DNA of 64,000 bases from Lateolabrax maculatus. Its lineage: Eukaryota > Chordata > Actinopteri > Acropomatiformes > Lateolabracidae. Below, piece by piece: positions 35,160 through 47,872 of the stretch. Position 1 is the stretch's first letter, and each line of letters starts with the position of its first letter. The notes under the pieces are model-generated. The model was not told the origin of the DNA, searched no databases, and saw only the letters and a list, made by a program, of their open reading frames with translations. The stretch covers positions 5,375,501 to 5,439,500 of the forward strand of contig CM062215.1 of assembly GCA_031216445.1 (NCBI GenBank), given 5' to 3'. Position numbers and translations under genes: made by a program.

Positions 35160-35700
35160 GATATTTACACACCGAACGCACACTCTGAAATTAATGAGAA
35201 AACAACTTAATGGAGTGGCTGAGGGCTTCATAAGCAGGTCTGACGATGTTCGTCGACGCCAGGCTATTTGGAGATTGAAATCTAATTCACACAGTACCTT
35301 AATCTAATTCAAACACCACTACAAAGATTCACATAATTATGACTGGCATTTAATTATAGATGTTGTGTGCGGTGATGGACTTAGAGAGCAAATGCTCTGT
35401 AAATTAAAAAGTTGTATGGCATGTAAATCATGCTCCATCTAAGCTTTTCTTCCGTCAGAAAAGGATTGTCTAAATATTTCTGCTAAATGGCGATAAAAGG
35501 CCTAATGTCTAATTTGTCTTTCGTAAAGGAAAATAGATCCGGGCTGATTATAGGGGCTGTCACATTAGCAGCAGGCCCTAGATATGTTGTTGTTCCCGGC
35601 CCCGGCTGAGTCACAGGAAGTGGGATAAAAGGTGTGACGGGTGCACAGGCTTTCTAACTGGTTGTCAGTGGTGAACGATGCCGACTTTTTTCCCTTAGCA
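35160..35700. promoter_or_regulatory. Regulatory-looking block with AP-1/ETS pair and TATA-like box
   Basis: AAATTAATGAG, CTAATTCACACAG, TTAATCTAATTCAAACACC and GCATTTAATTATAG give many homeodomain-type cores over 35180-35360. Further right, TGAGTCA (AP-1, 35607-35613) abuts CAGGAAGT (ETS, 35614-35621). A TATA-like ATAAAAGG follows at 35625-35632. The first ATG after that (about 35679) meets a stop after six codons, so any transcript would be non-coding or spliced. Motifs are seen. Promoter or enhancer activity is inferred. Confidence 0.3.
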
Positions 35701-38700
35701 GGAGCTCGCTGCGACAACAGCCGACAGTATCATCCACTTCACTCGGCGCTGTGTGTTTCTCTTATCTGCTTAAAATTCCACATCATCTGAAGCCTTTTCC
35801 ACTCTGTGAGTTTCAGCGATGCTGCAGCTCCACCGGAAAAATGCACTGCGCAAATAACACACAGGTGATGAATTGCAGTTTCTACAGTATAATCCTGCAT
35901 TTAAATAAATTTCACACTGAGACCTCATTTCATGCTTTATTCTGTTTGTTTCCCTGATTGTTAATCTTGCTGTGAAGTTCCGTTTGGCCATGTTTATGTC
36001 CCCTTTTTTATTTACTATGTCAATGCACATTAATTGACACAGTTACGGTATGATGTAAACACGCCAGATTTAACCAAAAGGATCATTTTTATCTTTAGTC
36101 CCATGGCAGGTTGATGTTAAGAGTTAGAGAAAGAAAAGTCATTAATGAAGAAAACTTGTAGAACAGTATCAAACATATGCTGAGGGTACAGTGATGCACC
36201 TGTTGCTTCATTGTTTACTGGTTAAGAGATTTTGGGATGATGTGTTTTAAAACCTGATGTATTCTTAATATACACATCGAACTGGATGGATTCACCTTAT
36301 AGTTTATTGAGGGATTTCACCTGTGAGATGCCTGACAAATCCAATACATTTAATGGATGGAGACCTTATTTCGATACATCCGATCAAATCTTGCGTAAAG
36401 CACTAATGTCAGCCTTCTGTCAGATAAGCCAGATGGCAGCCTGTTACAAAACACAAGAGCCACAGTTTTTTAAGCAGCAACCCACATTAGTTTTCCCCCT
36501 AAATCTCCTTCTTGTCCTGCACTCCAGCTTGCTGAACAAGAGACCAAATAGACATGCCCATTCCAAGTAACAAAGAATAAACAGGATATTTACTTTTAAT
36601 ATCTAACCAAGTCTGAATCTTTTGTTATATATAATCATTTTTCGATGTTTATAGCAGATGTAAGAGCCTTTTTCTCAGCAGACATTTTGACTCATCATCA
36701 AGCAAGACACCTGTAGTTTTCCTGCAGTGCCATATCAAAAAGTCTGTGACAAAATGTTGATTAAAGGAGGGGTGCCCACACAAGTGATTAAAGACAAATT
36801 AGGTGGACTGTCCTGATGAGTAAGCAAAACATGGAAATCAATCATAAACACACACATTGCAAACATTTTTAATGGCATAGGCACATATGGATACAGGCAT
36901 ATTTCAGCTTTAAGCCATCATGAGTGCAAAAACCATTATAGCACCTGTCTTGGCCTGATTTTATAGATGCCCTTGCAGACATTTTTTTTTTTACCTCTAC
37001 TTGCCAAATGCAGTAAAATTCCTGACAACAAAAGAAACTCTGCTAGAAATGTGGCCATTAGTGACAGCTAAAGCCCTTGTAGAGACGCCCTCAGGCCAAC
37101 TGGGGTAAAGTCAAGGACTCTTTGTTCAAAGATGTCGCTGAACAAATCATTTTTTCGTGTCAGAGCCCCTTTTTAAAATGACAAAGCCATTAAAAATGTC
37201 TGTCCTTACCACTGTGGACACTCTGTGAGGGATGCAAGCAGTTTGAAAATGAACTTGTAGACGGCGCTTGGCCTAAAACGGTGCTGACCCGCATGATTCT
37301 TCTTGTGTCAGCAGTGGGCACAATGAAGAGAGATGAATGGAGGGACCTTCATCTAAAATCCTCCCTGGTCTTCTCTTCTGAGTGTGTTGTCTTACATAAT
37401 TTCTCTCCCTTTCCCTCCTCTCTGTCTATTATTCCCTTTTCTGTTCTCTTTCCCGTAAAAGTCACCTCACTCTTTATTTCCTGTCTTGTCTGTGCCTTTG
37501 ACTCAATTTTCACAAAGTAATATTTAGTTTTTTTGGCCTGACCTTGCTGCATTAAGGTCACTGTTGCGTAAAATGTAATATTGAGTAATTGATGAGAACA
37601 TCCCCCCTGACTCCAGTCTCTTCAACAGGTTCTCTTGGTTCAGATCAAAGTATTGCACTATATCATTGAAAGGGGAATATTTGGACGTTTTTTATTAAGC
37701 GTGAAAGATAAATGGGTGAAAATGAGTCGGCTATGACTCATCAAAGTTTCTGCTCAAACATAATTCAAAGGACAGGAATGGGATGATTTTGCTTTTGGCT
37801 CATTACCAGCTTCACTTAGCTACACTTCCCAGATCTCTCTCTGTCTCTCGCTCTCATTTCACAGTAAAACAGTTTCCACCACTTGCGTGAGAGGCCTAAT
37901 CCACCATTGCAAATATGTGGAGGATATATGAATGTACAATAAAAATGCTATTCTATAATGCCAATATTAACATTTTGAATTGGCGGAGATTTATTTATGC
38001 TGGCAGTGAGAACTAAAAATTACTCTATGGGAATGAAGCAGTCAGGTAGTAACTCAAAGCAGTATTGCATAACAGTGAAATAGAAAATACATTTCCCAAT
38101 TCTAGTTCTGTATTCCTGTGATAATTGTTCAGTTATCACATGTTATATGCCAAATTTATGTAAAAAAAAAAAAAAAACTCAAGCACATTGAGGTCTAATT
38201 TATTCATTTGGATTATTCATTATTCATCACCTTCCCCATAAAACAACAAAGGTGAGGGAGATGAGGGTGGAGGCCAACGGTCCACTACGGCTCTGTATTG
38301 CATTGTATTCGCAATCTAATCAAATATGATGGACATAATTTTAAAAAAATACATCACATTACATGAGATAAAGATGCTCAGTTGGTTTGATATTTACTTT
38401 GTGTCTATAAAAAACTGAAGTTATAAGGCTCTTGACTCTCTTCTCCGTTTTGCATGCACTTTTGAGACGGTCCCTAACTTCAGCTCGTTTCTCCTGTCAC
38501 GTCATGCAAGGCGCCAGACTTCACAGCCAGATCATGGGGTAAAAATAACATGTGTGGAACATCTTAAAAGCCTTATCCTGAACTGCACAACAAATCTGGT
38601 GAAAACTGATGAAACCTTATTGAGGACGAGCCTCACTGAATGTCTGAAGATTACCAAACTATCACCTACCACACTACACCTCCACATTTTTAAACCTGTA

Positions 38701-39299
38701 GACTCTTTGTTTACATTTTTCTTATGAAATGGGAAAGCTCTGTAACCTCTAACTATGTTTATGCACCCGATCCTCTGCCCTGTATTTTTAGGTATTTTAT
38801 TGGAGTGAAAAAGCCTTTTGCTCTGTGTTGTTGTTTGGTAACTCCGGCCTGCACACAGGCCAGAGGGTGGGTGGATGTTTTGCCTGCTCTCAGTCTTTGA
38901 GCTCCAAATAATGAAGCCCATTTCCTTTTTTATAATCAGAAACTCTGCGGAATGATTAAACAACAAATGCACCATAGTAACCGGCTAGGTTTTTTTCTTT
39001 TACTGTGACTCAGTGCGCTATTTATTTTAAAATTAGTTGGACTAAATTTCGTTCTTTAAAGTATCCATCTGCAAGGACATTATGAATTTTAAATGAATGT
39101 CTTTTTGTCTTTCTGAGGCGTACTATTAAATGAAATTTGGTTTCTCCTAAAAATCCTGTCATCTTCATTAGTTGCCTAGCAACTGTAGAATTGTTCCCCA
39201 AAAGGAAAGATTTATTTATTTATATTTATTTATTTCTTTATTTTCTTCACCTGGCATCAGTGTCTGGGACACCTTGTTCCACATAAACACGCTGTTAAG
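35701..39299. other. Non-coding stretch
   Basis: Mostly AT-rich. An A-tract lies at 38162-38177 and pyrimidine-rich CT runs near 37402-37450 and 37834-37856. A 147-codon frame on the minus strand (38532-38975) and a 94-codon frame at 36286-36570 resemble no family I know. Confidence 0.45.
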
Positions 39300-39640
39300 T
39301 AATCGACTGCGTGTTTGATGCATTTTATCCAATAAGCCCTGTGAATTACTGTTTGAACGACTTTGTGTTTGAACTTTGCGGCTCCGAGGAAACTAATTAC
39401 GGTGCTATGGGTGAATCGGCTGAGCACTGCAGTAGATCCAAGCTCGGATTTACCTTTAGTGACAAACATCTAGTGCTAGAAGTTATACGCTCTTCTTCAG
39501 CAAGGTATAGGCTGTGTGATGTGAGCTCAGGGAACCGGGCCAAAGTGATAAATAAAAATTCATTAAAGCCTTCAGGATTCTTTGGCAGAAAATCTCAAAT
39601 CAGCCCGGTCGGGCCTGAACTTCCAAATGAGTAATTAAAC
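39300..39640. promoter_or_regulatory. Unique block resembling a conserved non-coding element
   Basis: Non-repetitive, moderately GC-balanced sequence including GTGATAAATAAAAATTCATT, CGGTCGGGCCTG and AATGAGTAATTAAACC. A 107-codon frame crosses it without recognisable protein features. Conservation is a guess from appearance. Confidence 0.22.
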
Positions 39641-40339
39641 CTCATCGTAAGCAGTAGATACTTTGTATTCACAGTTGGCAACACAGACAGAACACTAAAT
39701 CTAACGTTTAAAGATAACTGCAGTGATAAGAAATAATGCTTTGTGATGTGCGGGGATTAACACAAGCATTCATTGAAGCTCTTACATGGACTGACTCATA
39801 ATGAACAATTAATTTTTAATGACGTAAATGAGGCATGTAAGGGGAATTATACAGAAAAAAGGAGGAAAAAAAGATGCATATCACACACAGCCTTTGATAT
39901 TTGCCTTCGTTTTGGTGACATTTTGGTTATTAATAAATGAATTTCACTGACTTCTTTAAATGATGTGCATACGTTAAAAGTTACCCACATTTGAAAGAAA
40001 TTGTGTATGCTTCATCTGGACATTTTGGATGTCATGTAAAAGCTTACTCTCCCCCTTTGTGTTCAGCACTTTATAGCAGAATTCAGCGGCTCTCTGACTG
40101 TAATTCAACTCTCTCCAGAAGCCCATTGAAGCTGCTTTGCTACTGTCATGGCTGCCGTTGTAGTGTACAAAGAGTGTAGGAGATTACGAGGTAAACACGA
40201 CTCTTGTTCTGCTTAGAGTGAAGCCGCACAACCTTGACCACATTTGATCAAACCACACTCACACAGCTCTATTAAAGTAATGCTGTGGCTCCGGGGATGG
40301 AAAAATATCAGTCGGTCTGAAATATCTTTTTAATAATTA
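39641..40339. other. Non-coding stretch
   Basis: AT-rich, no feature recognised. TAAT-type cores near 39800-39825 (AATTAATTTTTAATGACG) could extend the block to the left. Confidence 0.45.
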
Positions 40340-40505
40340 TTGTACGGATTACTATGAAAGTTTGTACAGACATTCATGCTCCCCTCAGTAAAAATAAGAG
40401 TTACTTATAGTAATATATAACTTGCGATCCTCTAGGGCCATCATCGGGTCAAAATTAGAATTTCTTCAATGCTTTGGTTAATGACTAAATTCAGACATGT
40501 TTTGA
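40340..40505 (+). repeat. Interspersed teleost repeat, family A, sense copy
   Basis: GGATTACTATGAAAGTTTGT, CAGACATTCATGCTCCCCTC, GGGCCATCATCGGGTCAAAA and ATGCTTTGGTTAATGAC follow the family A order seen at 15186-15440. There are short internal deletions and an AT-rich insertion near 40391-40425. Confidence 0.65.
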
Positions 40506-42624
40506 GTACATCTGTGTCGGGTTTATTCACGCATTGCCGTTTCCTGTCTCTGGCATGAAGGTTTCTTCTGTTAACAAAAATATCTTAAGTGGTTGATAAT
40601 AATAAAGTACTGCTTGTAATACTTACAAAGTGTTTTACAAGGTAAACATACAAAGGACAGAATTCAATTACGAACAATTATATTAAATCAATAAAAAAAA
40701 AAGAAAGACTCAACACAACTTCAGCCAGAGAAGTGGAATATGTTTAGTCCAAGAATTCCACAGGTTATAACTATTGTGAAGCCACGGAAAACCTATGAAA
40801 AGAATAAGACAATTGTTTCGAAACATTCTGTCTGTTATCGAAGGAAACGTGTGTCCTGTAGTCATAGCTGTTGCTGTTCCCCCCTGTGTGGAGCCTGTAT
40901 GTGGCTGTGAGAACCTCTGGACGGTTGATTCACTTTATTGAATTTAGGCTTGTATGATTTTTAAATGAAAGCGCCTTTAAATACATTCTCTATGTTGGCT
41001 CTATTCAAACTACAGGCAGCCTACAGATGGATCTAACAGGGTGTAAATATTTCTGTGACTTCCTGGATATTCTTTGAAGGCTGCTGGAAACTGTCCGAAT
41101 TCTTCTCACCGCCCCCTGCTGCTGCCGCCTGATCTCGTCCACTTTCCAGGCGAGGCGCAGTTCGTCTCCCGCGAGCCTATCGGCTGGGGTGTTTTTTTTT
41201 CAACCAGACTAACAGTGTTTGATGAGCACAAAACAGACCTGTCTGAAACAAAAATCAGTGAGATATTGGCAGCAATTCCGAGGCCTGAAATCGGGCCTCC
41301 AATCAGAGTATGTAGAACTTACTGTATATGTACAGCATTCATTTATTTGTAGATACTAGAAGCTTAAGCTGGCAATGCATAGCCGTTTGATCCACTTAGT
41401 ATAACATGAGCAGTCTTTCATTGCGTAATTAGCTTGTTTAAAGACAGTAGAGCATATAAACTAGTGTATAAAGGTGGATTCATGTCTGATTAAGTCTTGG
41501 AAATACTGGAGTCTTTGACGCCCGGTGTCTCGTATTTTAAATAGCACTATCTCTCTGAAGCTCACTCTGTATTTCTGTTAATTGCTCTGAGTTGTTGGCC
41601 TGTGAGAGGGCTGCAGAGAAAAAGGGGGGGGGAAAAAAGAGTATAATCGCCATCTGTTGTCAAGGTCATTTGCCACACTATAAACACATCCATCACCACC
41701 AGAGAATGTTCACAGTTAACTGGGAATGGAGTCGTTAGTCTTGGTGACATTTCACATTCAATATTTTGGATCATTTCGCAGTATAACAGTGCAGTAAAGA
41801 CCAGATATAATCACCAGACCAGATATAATCACGTATTTGATCTTTTATTCATTATAGTTTCAGCGCCGAAGTTTCCTTTCAACTAATAAAAATAGCGTTT
41901 TGATAAGTTGGCAGCACAAGTCAGTCTTTATTCTCAGCCAACGTCAGGGTCTAGTACAGCTTCCTTGCTTGACATTCTCTTTAAAACCTCTTTGAGATTC
42001 ATCTAACCAGTCAGGAAAGCTCTCACAAAGGGCAAATCCCCAACATCCTGTCAGTCATGCATACAGTATTTCAGCTTTGTTTCATCCCAAATGCCAAAGC
42101 AGCGCTACATCTCTGTCTTGGCAGCTAAATGCAGGTTATTTGGTGGTGAAATGTACCATGAGACTTTGAACCTGGTCGTGTGTGATCAAACTTTTGTTTT
42201 CTCTACTGGAAGAGACATTTATTTGGATTCGATTCATATAGTTTCACAAAGCAAAACAGTGTTTGTAAACCAAAGGCACATGGCCTCGCACTGGTTTCAT
42301 TAAAGTGAGTTTAGTAACCCGCCATTCTGCCTAAACGGCAGATTTTCTTGGCAGGGGGAGTCAAAACAAATTCAATTCCAGCCTGTGTAACTTTAATTAA
42401 GCATGATGGACCTGCCTCCGCTTTTTATCATAATTTTCCTTCTCTGGTGTTCATGTCATGTTCCTTCCTCTACCCACACAGCGAGGAAGCGTTTCACCTC
42501 CCCACAGCTGGACACCGGGGTTGTGCTCGGCTTGGTTTCATTTTTGTTGTAAAAGTAAAATAGCAACTTCTGACCGTTGATGTTGAGGTCAGCCCCCTTT
42601 GTACCTGCAAATTTACTTTAACTT
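40506..42624. other. Non-coding stretch
   Basis: Includes a GC-richer patch at 41090-41190 (CACCGCCCCCTGCTGCTGCC, then GTCTCCCGCGAGCC) without a recognised protein, and a G-run near 41622-41632. A 17-base sequence, AGACCAGATATAATCAC, is duplicated in tandem at 41798-41832. Confidence 0.45.
41798..41832 (+). repeat. Two-copy tandem duplication of an 18-base unit
   Basis: AGACCAGATATAATCACC is followed at once by AGACCAGATATAATCAC. The copies are identical over 17 bases, so the event is recent or the unit is constrained. Its small size suggests replication slippage. Confidence 0.9.
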
Positions 42625-42705
42625 AGGGCTGCAACTAATGCTCATTTTCATTATCAATCTCTAATATCCACTATAAATGTTGAGTTTTTTAACAATATTT
42701 GGGAT
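42625..42705 (+). repeat. Fragment of a common teleost repeat
   Basis: TTAGGGCTGCAACTAATGCT then CATTTTCATTATCAATCTC is the 5' start of a very abundant fish repeat, whose better copies read 'agggctgcaactaacgattattttcattatcgattaatc'. Homology fades after about 80 bases. Confidence 0.6.
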
Positions 42706-45700
42706 TAAAGTGTCATGTTTATGCCATATGGGGATGGGTGATAGAGATGGGAAAGACTATAGGGACTTAATGACTTGCGGCAAACAACTCAAGAAGGTAT
42801 AGAGTTGGTTGGTTGAGGGTTAAAAATGCTGTGCCTTGACAATAAAGCTATTATATCTATTTAATTTGGGGTTTAATTGCATTGAACGACAGACTTGGGC
42901 TAACATGAGGCATCTATATTCTTCTGGCTTTCAGGCACGTCGAATATGTCAGAACTTTATGAATCGTCCGACTTTCCCCAGATGTAATTATGACTCAGTA
43001 ATTATTGATATGTCATGAACACAGCATAATGAAAGACACTGTTGAGTTGCATTATGGGAATTGTATTTTTATAGCTTGACCCATACTCGAGACTAAAATA
43101 TAGGATATCTTGGCCTCTGCAGCTTCAATTTTGACCATTTGATTAAAAAAAGCGAGCCCCTCCAACTTTATGGAAGGTCAATACTAAATCACTGGAGCTG
43201 CTTTATAACTGCTAACACAAGCTGTGGAGTGACTTTACCTGTTTGTGGGATATTTGCTCTTTTTGGCTCAATATTGATATTGTTTGAAGAAAGTGCTACA
43301 TTGGGAATTGTAATGAATGAATGAATAATTTTGATTCACAACCAGCCAGTCTATAGTATGCCCTTTTTTGTGTTAAAGTAAAGTACATTTGTCTCTCGGG
43401 CTGCAACAGAGAAGAGGGCCTCGCTAACTGATGCCCTGCAGATTCACCAGTTAAAATTTCGGCTGGCTGCTTTAACACTTCCCCATCCTGAAAAAATCCC
43501 AAATTAACAGACCATGATGTACCTTCTTTTCCTTTTATTATGTTCATTTTACTCAATTCATTCCTCATTTAAGCAGTCACTTCCCATCAAATATTCACTG
43601 TCCTCAAATAACCCAGCAGTCAAATAACCAGACAGAATTCATCTGATTATTTTCATTTCAGTCCTGCAAAGTGTTTTTGTTCTTTAAAATGTAAATGTTT
43701 TCATACATTAAGCCAAATAATCAGAATGTCCCCTGCTACCTTCACATCTTTCTGGATGTGACTTCTGATAAAATGTGAATTTGTGTTGCTGATTACATTC
43801 CTCAAACATCACCTGATTGACGCGCTTATACACTCCATTAGAAAGTGAGCTGGCTCACACACACACTAACACTGTCTCCATAACCTGCCTTTAAATTTGT
43901 AAACATCACCACGGTGCCCTGCTTACATTTAGCAACAATGATAAATTGTCCGGAAACTTGCCAGAGGCTCTCTGTTATTGGTTTTTAAAGCAACATGAAG
44001 TCCCATCGGAGAGTAAGTCTGACCCAATAACAACAGAAATGGATTTATGATAAAAAGGCACAGGAAATGCTTCTATGGGAAACCAGGCGACTGTGGGAGA
44101 AGCTCTTAGGGGAGAAGAAACAAACTAAAAACCTGGATTTTGTGGCTCTTTTTGTCAATGATGTCTGAAAGGTTAGATAGACACAAATTGAACAGGCAGT
44201 AATAAAAAAAACATTTCTGGCCATCATTATTAGCTGCCATAATAGCTTTTATGGTACCCAGACAGCTAGTTACCTTTTTTTTTTTTTCCCTGTCTTCTCC
44301 TGTTTTTAGTTGCTGTGCTCAGTCTGTTGCCTACCAAGAAAAAAAGCAGCACGCATGCACTGATAGCTGACATATAAAAACCACAAGGATGTCCTTTTCT
44401 TTGAATAATAATATGTTGTCTCACTGATATAAGGCATACTGTACCTCTTGGGTATTATTGCTACCTAAAAACTGAAGGCAAGGTACACCAATTTAGGACG
44501 ATACATGTGTTAGACTTTTACTTAAACTGCATTAATTGGTTTCTTGTGGGCAGCCCATTAAGCTGTAAACACAACACTGACGTATTATCACATTATAAAG
44601 TTGATGTGGCTTACATGTCAGCAAACAGTTGCCATGCAGCAACATTAGGATTCATTTGGAGTCGTGTTTGTGGCCACGTGATGACTGTAAGCCATGTATT
44701 CACTCTCCTTTTTGCTCTGGTTTTCGTCTCCACCAACTCCAGAGGGAAGTATGTGGCTATTTAGCTGCCAAATGCTGCTAAAAGAAAAAAAAAAAAAAAC
44801 AGACAAATTACTACTGACTTCATCCACTTCTTTTACACACATTTTGAATCAGCATAGAGAAAACCTTTTTTAGGCAAGTATTGGGTTAAACATTTAGCAA
44901 ATGATGATGAATGATGAAGAGAAGATGCACAAAAAGGAGATGAAAACAGATTTGTTTGCAGAAATTATGACATTTCCTGACTTGCCTGTGCTTAGTCCTC
45001 TTGTCTGTGTGTAGACGAAGCATTACAGTATTGTTGGCACCCACCTATAGGTGCAAAAATATATATATATTACAATAAGAATTTGAAAAAGAGGCCACAT
45101 ACTACTGTACAGTATGTGTGGACATAGTATGAGTGAATGAGTGATGTACAGCAGATGGTGTTATTTTAATTGTGTGATCTTTTACTCTCCACATTGGTTT
45201 TCATGTTTTATACCCAATATTAAGCTTTGGAAAATATTAGAAACACGACAGTTTGAGAGAAAATACACGCTGTCTAATATGTAATCTTATACCATGTAAC
45301 AGTGGACTTGTTCAGTTTGGAGGCTGCTGCCACAAGAAGATCTTTAGTGGCGATGATCAGCAGAAATAAGAGGCTTTCACAGTTAGGAATAGGGAGTCAC
45401 TGAGTATTTATGCATGTCATTAAGACTATCTGCCCTTAGCGCTCTCAGTAAATCCAGAGGAGCACAGCTTGGTGTCTGAGTCAGGGCAGCATTATCAAGC
45501 TGTCACAACACACTGAGGCTTAAATCCCAGAATGACAAACCCTGGTTGGCCCTGGATATGAGACCCTGCTCAGTCAAGAAATAGATCTGCCATCCACCAC
45601 TGTCCTCTTACTCACCCTGTGTGTCTGCATTGTTGCTCTCGCAGAGGTGACACGGCGCTGTGATGTGGTCAAGAGCTCCGCTGACCGCAGCTGACGAGTC

Positions 45701-46180
45701 AAACTATTCGCTGGCGAATTATACATGTGCCGTGGCTGTCGAACCAGGCCGGCTTTTATTTGTTAAAATGGCTCGCTTACTTCCTGGTGCATTTGAATGA
45801 CACCCAGAGGCACACAGACACCGACTGTACACTTCACACCCCTTAACACCTAAACACACACAGGCTAACTTACTTCAATGCAAAAAAAAAGTGTGAGAGA
45901 CTGTAAAATGCACACTTAGACACACAGTGACACACAAGCGGATGCTCACACACGCTCCTTAACTCAGAGTCATGCCATTCTTCAACGCACAGTCATGCTT
46001 CATTCCCTACTGTGGATGAGTGTGTTGGCATGAAAGTTTGATTTATCCTCGTAATATCCATCAGGTCAGTGGGACCTTGGGAAGGCTCGGCCATAAAATC
46101 AGGGCTCTGGCTGGGCCTTTTTAATACAGTCTCAGTAAAATGGCTGAAGGTCAACGGCACTCTCACTCAATCAGATAGAA
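42706..46180. other. Non-coding stretch
   Basis: No gene recognised. There are T- and A-tracts at 44275-44287 and 44785-44799 and an (AT)n run near 45059-45070. CA-rich patches occur near 43856-43866 and 45852-45962. The block 45640-45790 is GC-balanced and unique in appearance. Confidence 0.45.
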
Positions 46181-46530
46181 ACAGCCCCTGCAGCTGGAGC
46201 AACTGTTGTTGCATTAAAGTTGGACTGATACACTGCAGTAACACTGGTCTGAATGAAAGATGTTTGTTCACCCGGTAGACACAGTGACTGTAAGATGTTC
46301 CACAGTAGAAACACAGCTCTTAGAAAAAGATGTCTCTCCCATGGTGAAGCCATTACTCTGAGGCAAAAGATAGCACTTCTATAGTTGGTGCACAATAAAA
46401 GATATCAGTTCCCCAGTAAAAACACTGAGTAAGAGTTCTTTTTCCCAGTACAAAACACTGCAAAGAGCATCTCATGGGAAATTTGCCTCACTAGTTAGTT
46501 TGTGCCTCACTGAAATGTATGATGGCGTAT
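46181..46530. repeat. Decayed tandem array of a roughly 34-base unit, array 1
   Basis: Unit starts are marked by GATGT/GATAT/GAGTT at 46259, 46294, 46329, 46369, 46401, 46433 and 46465, with steps of 35, 35, 40, 32, 32 and 32. The best-preserved units read TTCCCCAGTAAAAACACTG then AGTAAGAG, and TTTCCCAGTACAAAACACTG. The remaining units are badly diverged but keep the spacing. Weaker units may extend to 46181 and 46530. No open frame follows the period, which is not a multiple of three. This looks like an old minisatellite. I know no named family for it. Confidence 0.6.
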
Positions 46531-46559
46531 TAGGGCCATAAGTAAGAAAAAAAAAAACA

Positions 46560-46960
46560 CATTTCTTCACTTTGCAAAGTTGTATCAACCTCATCACTCC
46601 AGGGGAGCCGGGGCCCACATGTTGGCTCCACATCCAGGGGTGTGTGGGCGCAGGAGGACAGCCGACAGCGGGCCCCAGCTCTCCTCTCACCTGCTATGAC
46701 TGCCTCTCAAGCACCGGTAAAGCCTCCAGCATGCTCCGCGGGGTCCTGGTTTGACTCTCAGCCGCCTATCTGTATCCCACAGCCCCAAAGCAGCCTCCAG
46801 CAAGCCCCACTGCAGGCTGTGTTCTGCTCCTCCGCCAGAGAACCAGAGGCGGGGTGGGAGGTCGGCGGGGTCCGTTCCCACAGCCGAGTGCCCTCTGTCG
46901 GCTCTCCTCCAGTGTCGAAACACCCCTGGATGTGTAGTTGGGTGCCCCTGCTCTCTTACT
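46560..46960. other. GC-rich patch bounded by a 14-base inverted repeat
   Basis: The densest G+C and CpG content I noticed in the window, about 400 bases against AT-rich flanks. ACATCCAGGGGTGT (46630-46643) and its exact complement ACACCCCTGGATGT (46920-46933) bound the central 300 bases. Frames of about 100 codons exist on both strands (for example 46642-46968) but are explained by low stop density in GC-rich DNA. It may be an old element with terminal inverted repeats, or a small CpG island. Confidence 0.5.
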
Positions 46961-47850
46961 TGTTGTAACATGATATACACAATATATACGTAGTGAACTT
47001 ACACTCTTTACATAAAACAGATATGAAATAATTACATGTAAAGTTTGGCATTTTCAGTTCATGAGACGTATCTTTGCTTTTCATCTAGGACCCCAAGCAG
47101 ATCTGGTACCTACACCCGCAGTAGATGACCTGAACAAATTGTACTTGCAATCAGATTCAGCAATGAGGAAATACACAGCAAGCAGTGGTGTCTGTGGTGT
47201 AGTGAGGTTGTTTTTTTCCGATTTTTTTCACATAAATTGTTTTTTCTTATACATTTACGACTTTAATCTTGGAAGTTTTTCGTAGAAACGTACGTGTCCA
47301 GTCCACAAAAAGAGCTCAGTGTAGGGAATTAGATCCTTCGTCATCTGTTGAGATACACACAGTGAACCCCTCCAATCTGCACATGTAACACAGCGGCTTT
47401 AGTGCCGGCTGAGCCTTAATCAATGGCCAAAGCTTTGATGCCACATATTAAATAATGCAAAGTCAGCTTAAGTGTCTAGTGTGATTGATTTAAACATTAC
47501 AACCAACTGGATGATGTTGGCTCAACTACTGTCAAGCTTTATGTGACCTAAATTTGAAGTTGTATCTGTCAAAGACGCATAACATAAATCATTTTCATGA
47601 GCATGATGGTAGCAGGTGCAAACAGGCTTTATTAAAGATAACAGCATTTAGTGATGTGATTTGTGTGTCTTTTGCTCCGTCAAACTTTACTACCACATGA
47701 CTTGCAGCACTTTTCTAGAAGGTCAGAGGTCAAATGAGCCATTGGAGGGATTTACATGGCAAACTACAGAGTGAAAAGACAAAGCAAGTGTCGTGTTCAA
47801 GGAGGCAGTAGCCGCAAAAAGGCAAGCCAAAGTTGTTCATCTTAAATTAT
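46961..47850. other. Non-coding stretch with one weak exon-like segment
   Basis: TTTGCTTTTCATCTAG at about 47075-47090 is an acceptor-like sequence, followed by a frame reading PQADLVPTPAVDDLNKLYLQ. No clear donor closes it, and the product is unrecognised. The rest is AT-rich and featureless. Confidence 0.3.
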
Positions 47851-47872
47851 CTAAAAATAATTAGTGAATGAT

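Noticed and set aside
38532..38975. 147-codon open frame on the minus strand
   Set aside because: No family resemblance. Overlapping sequence looks like ordinary intergenic DNA.
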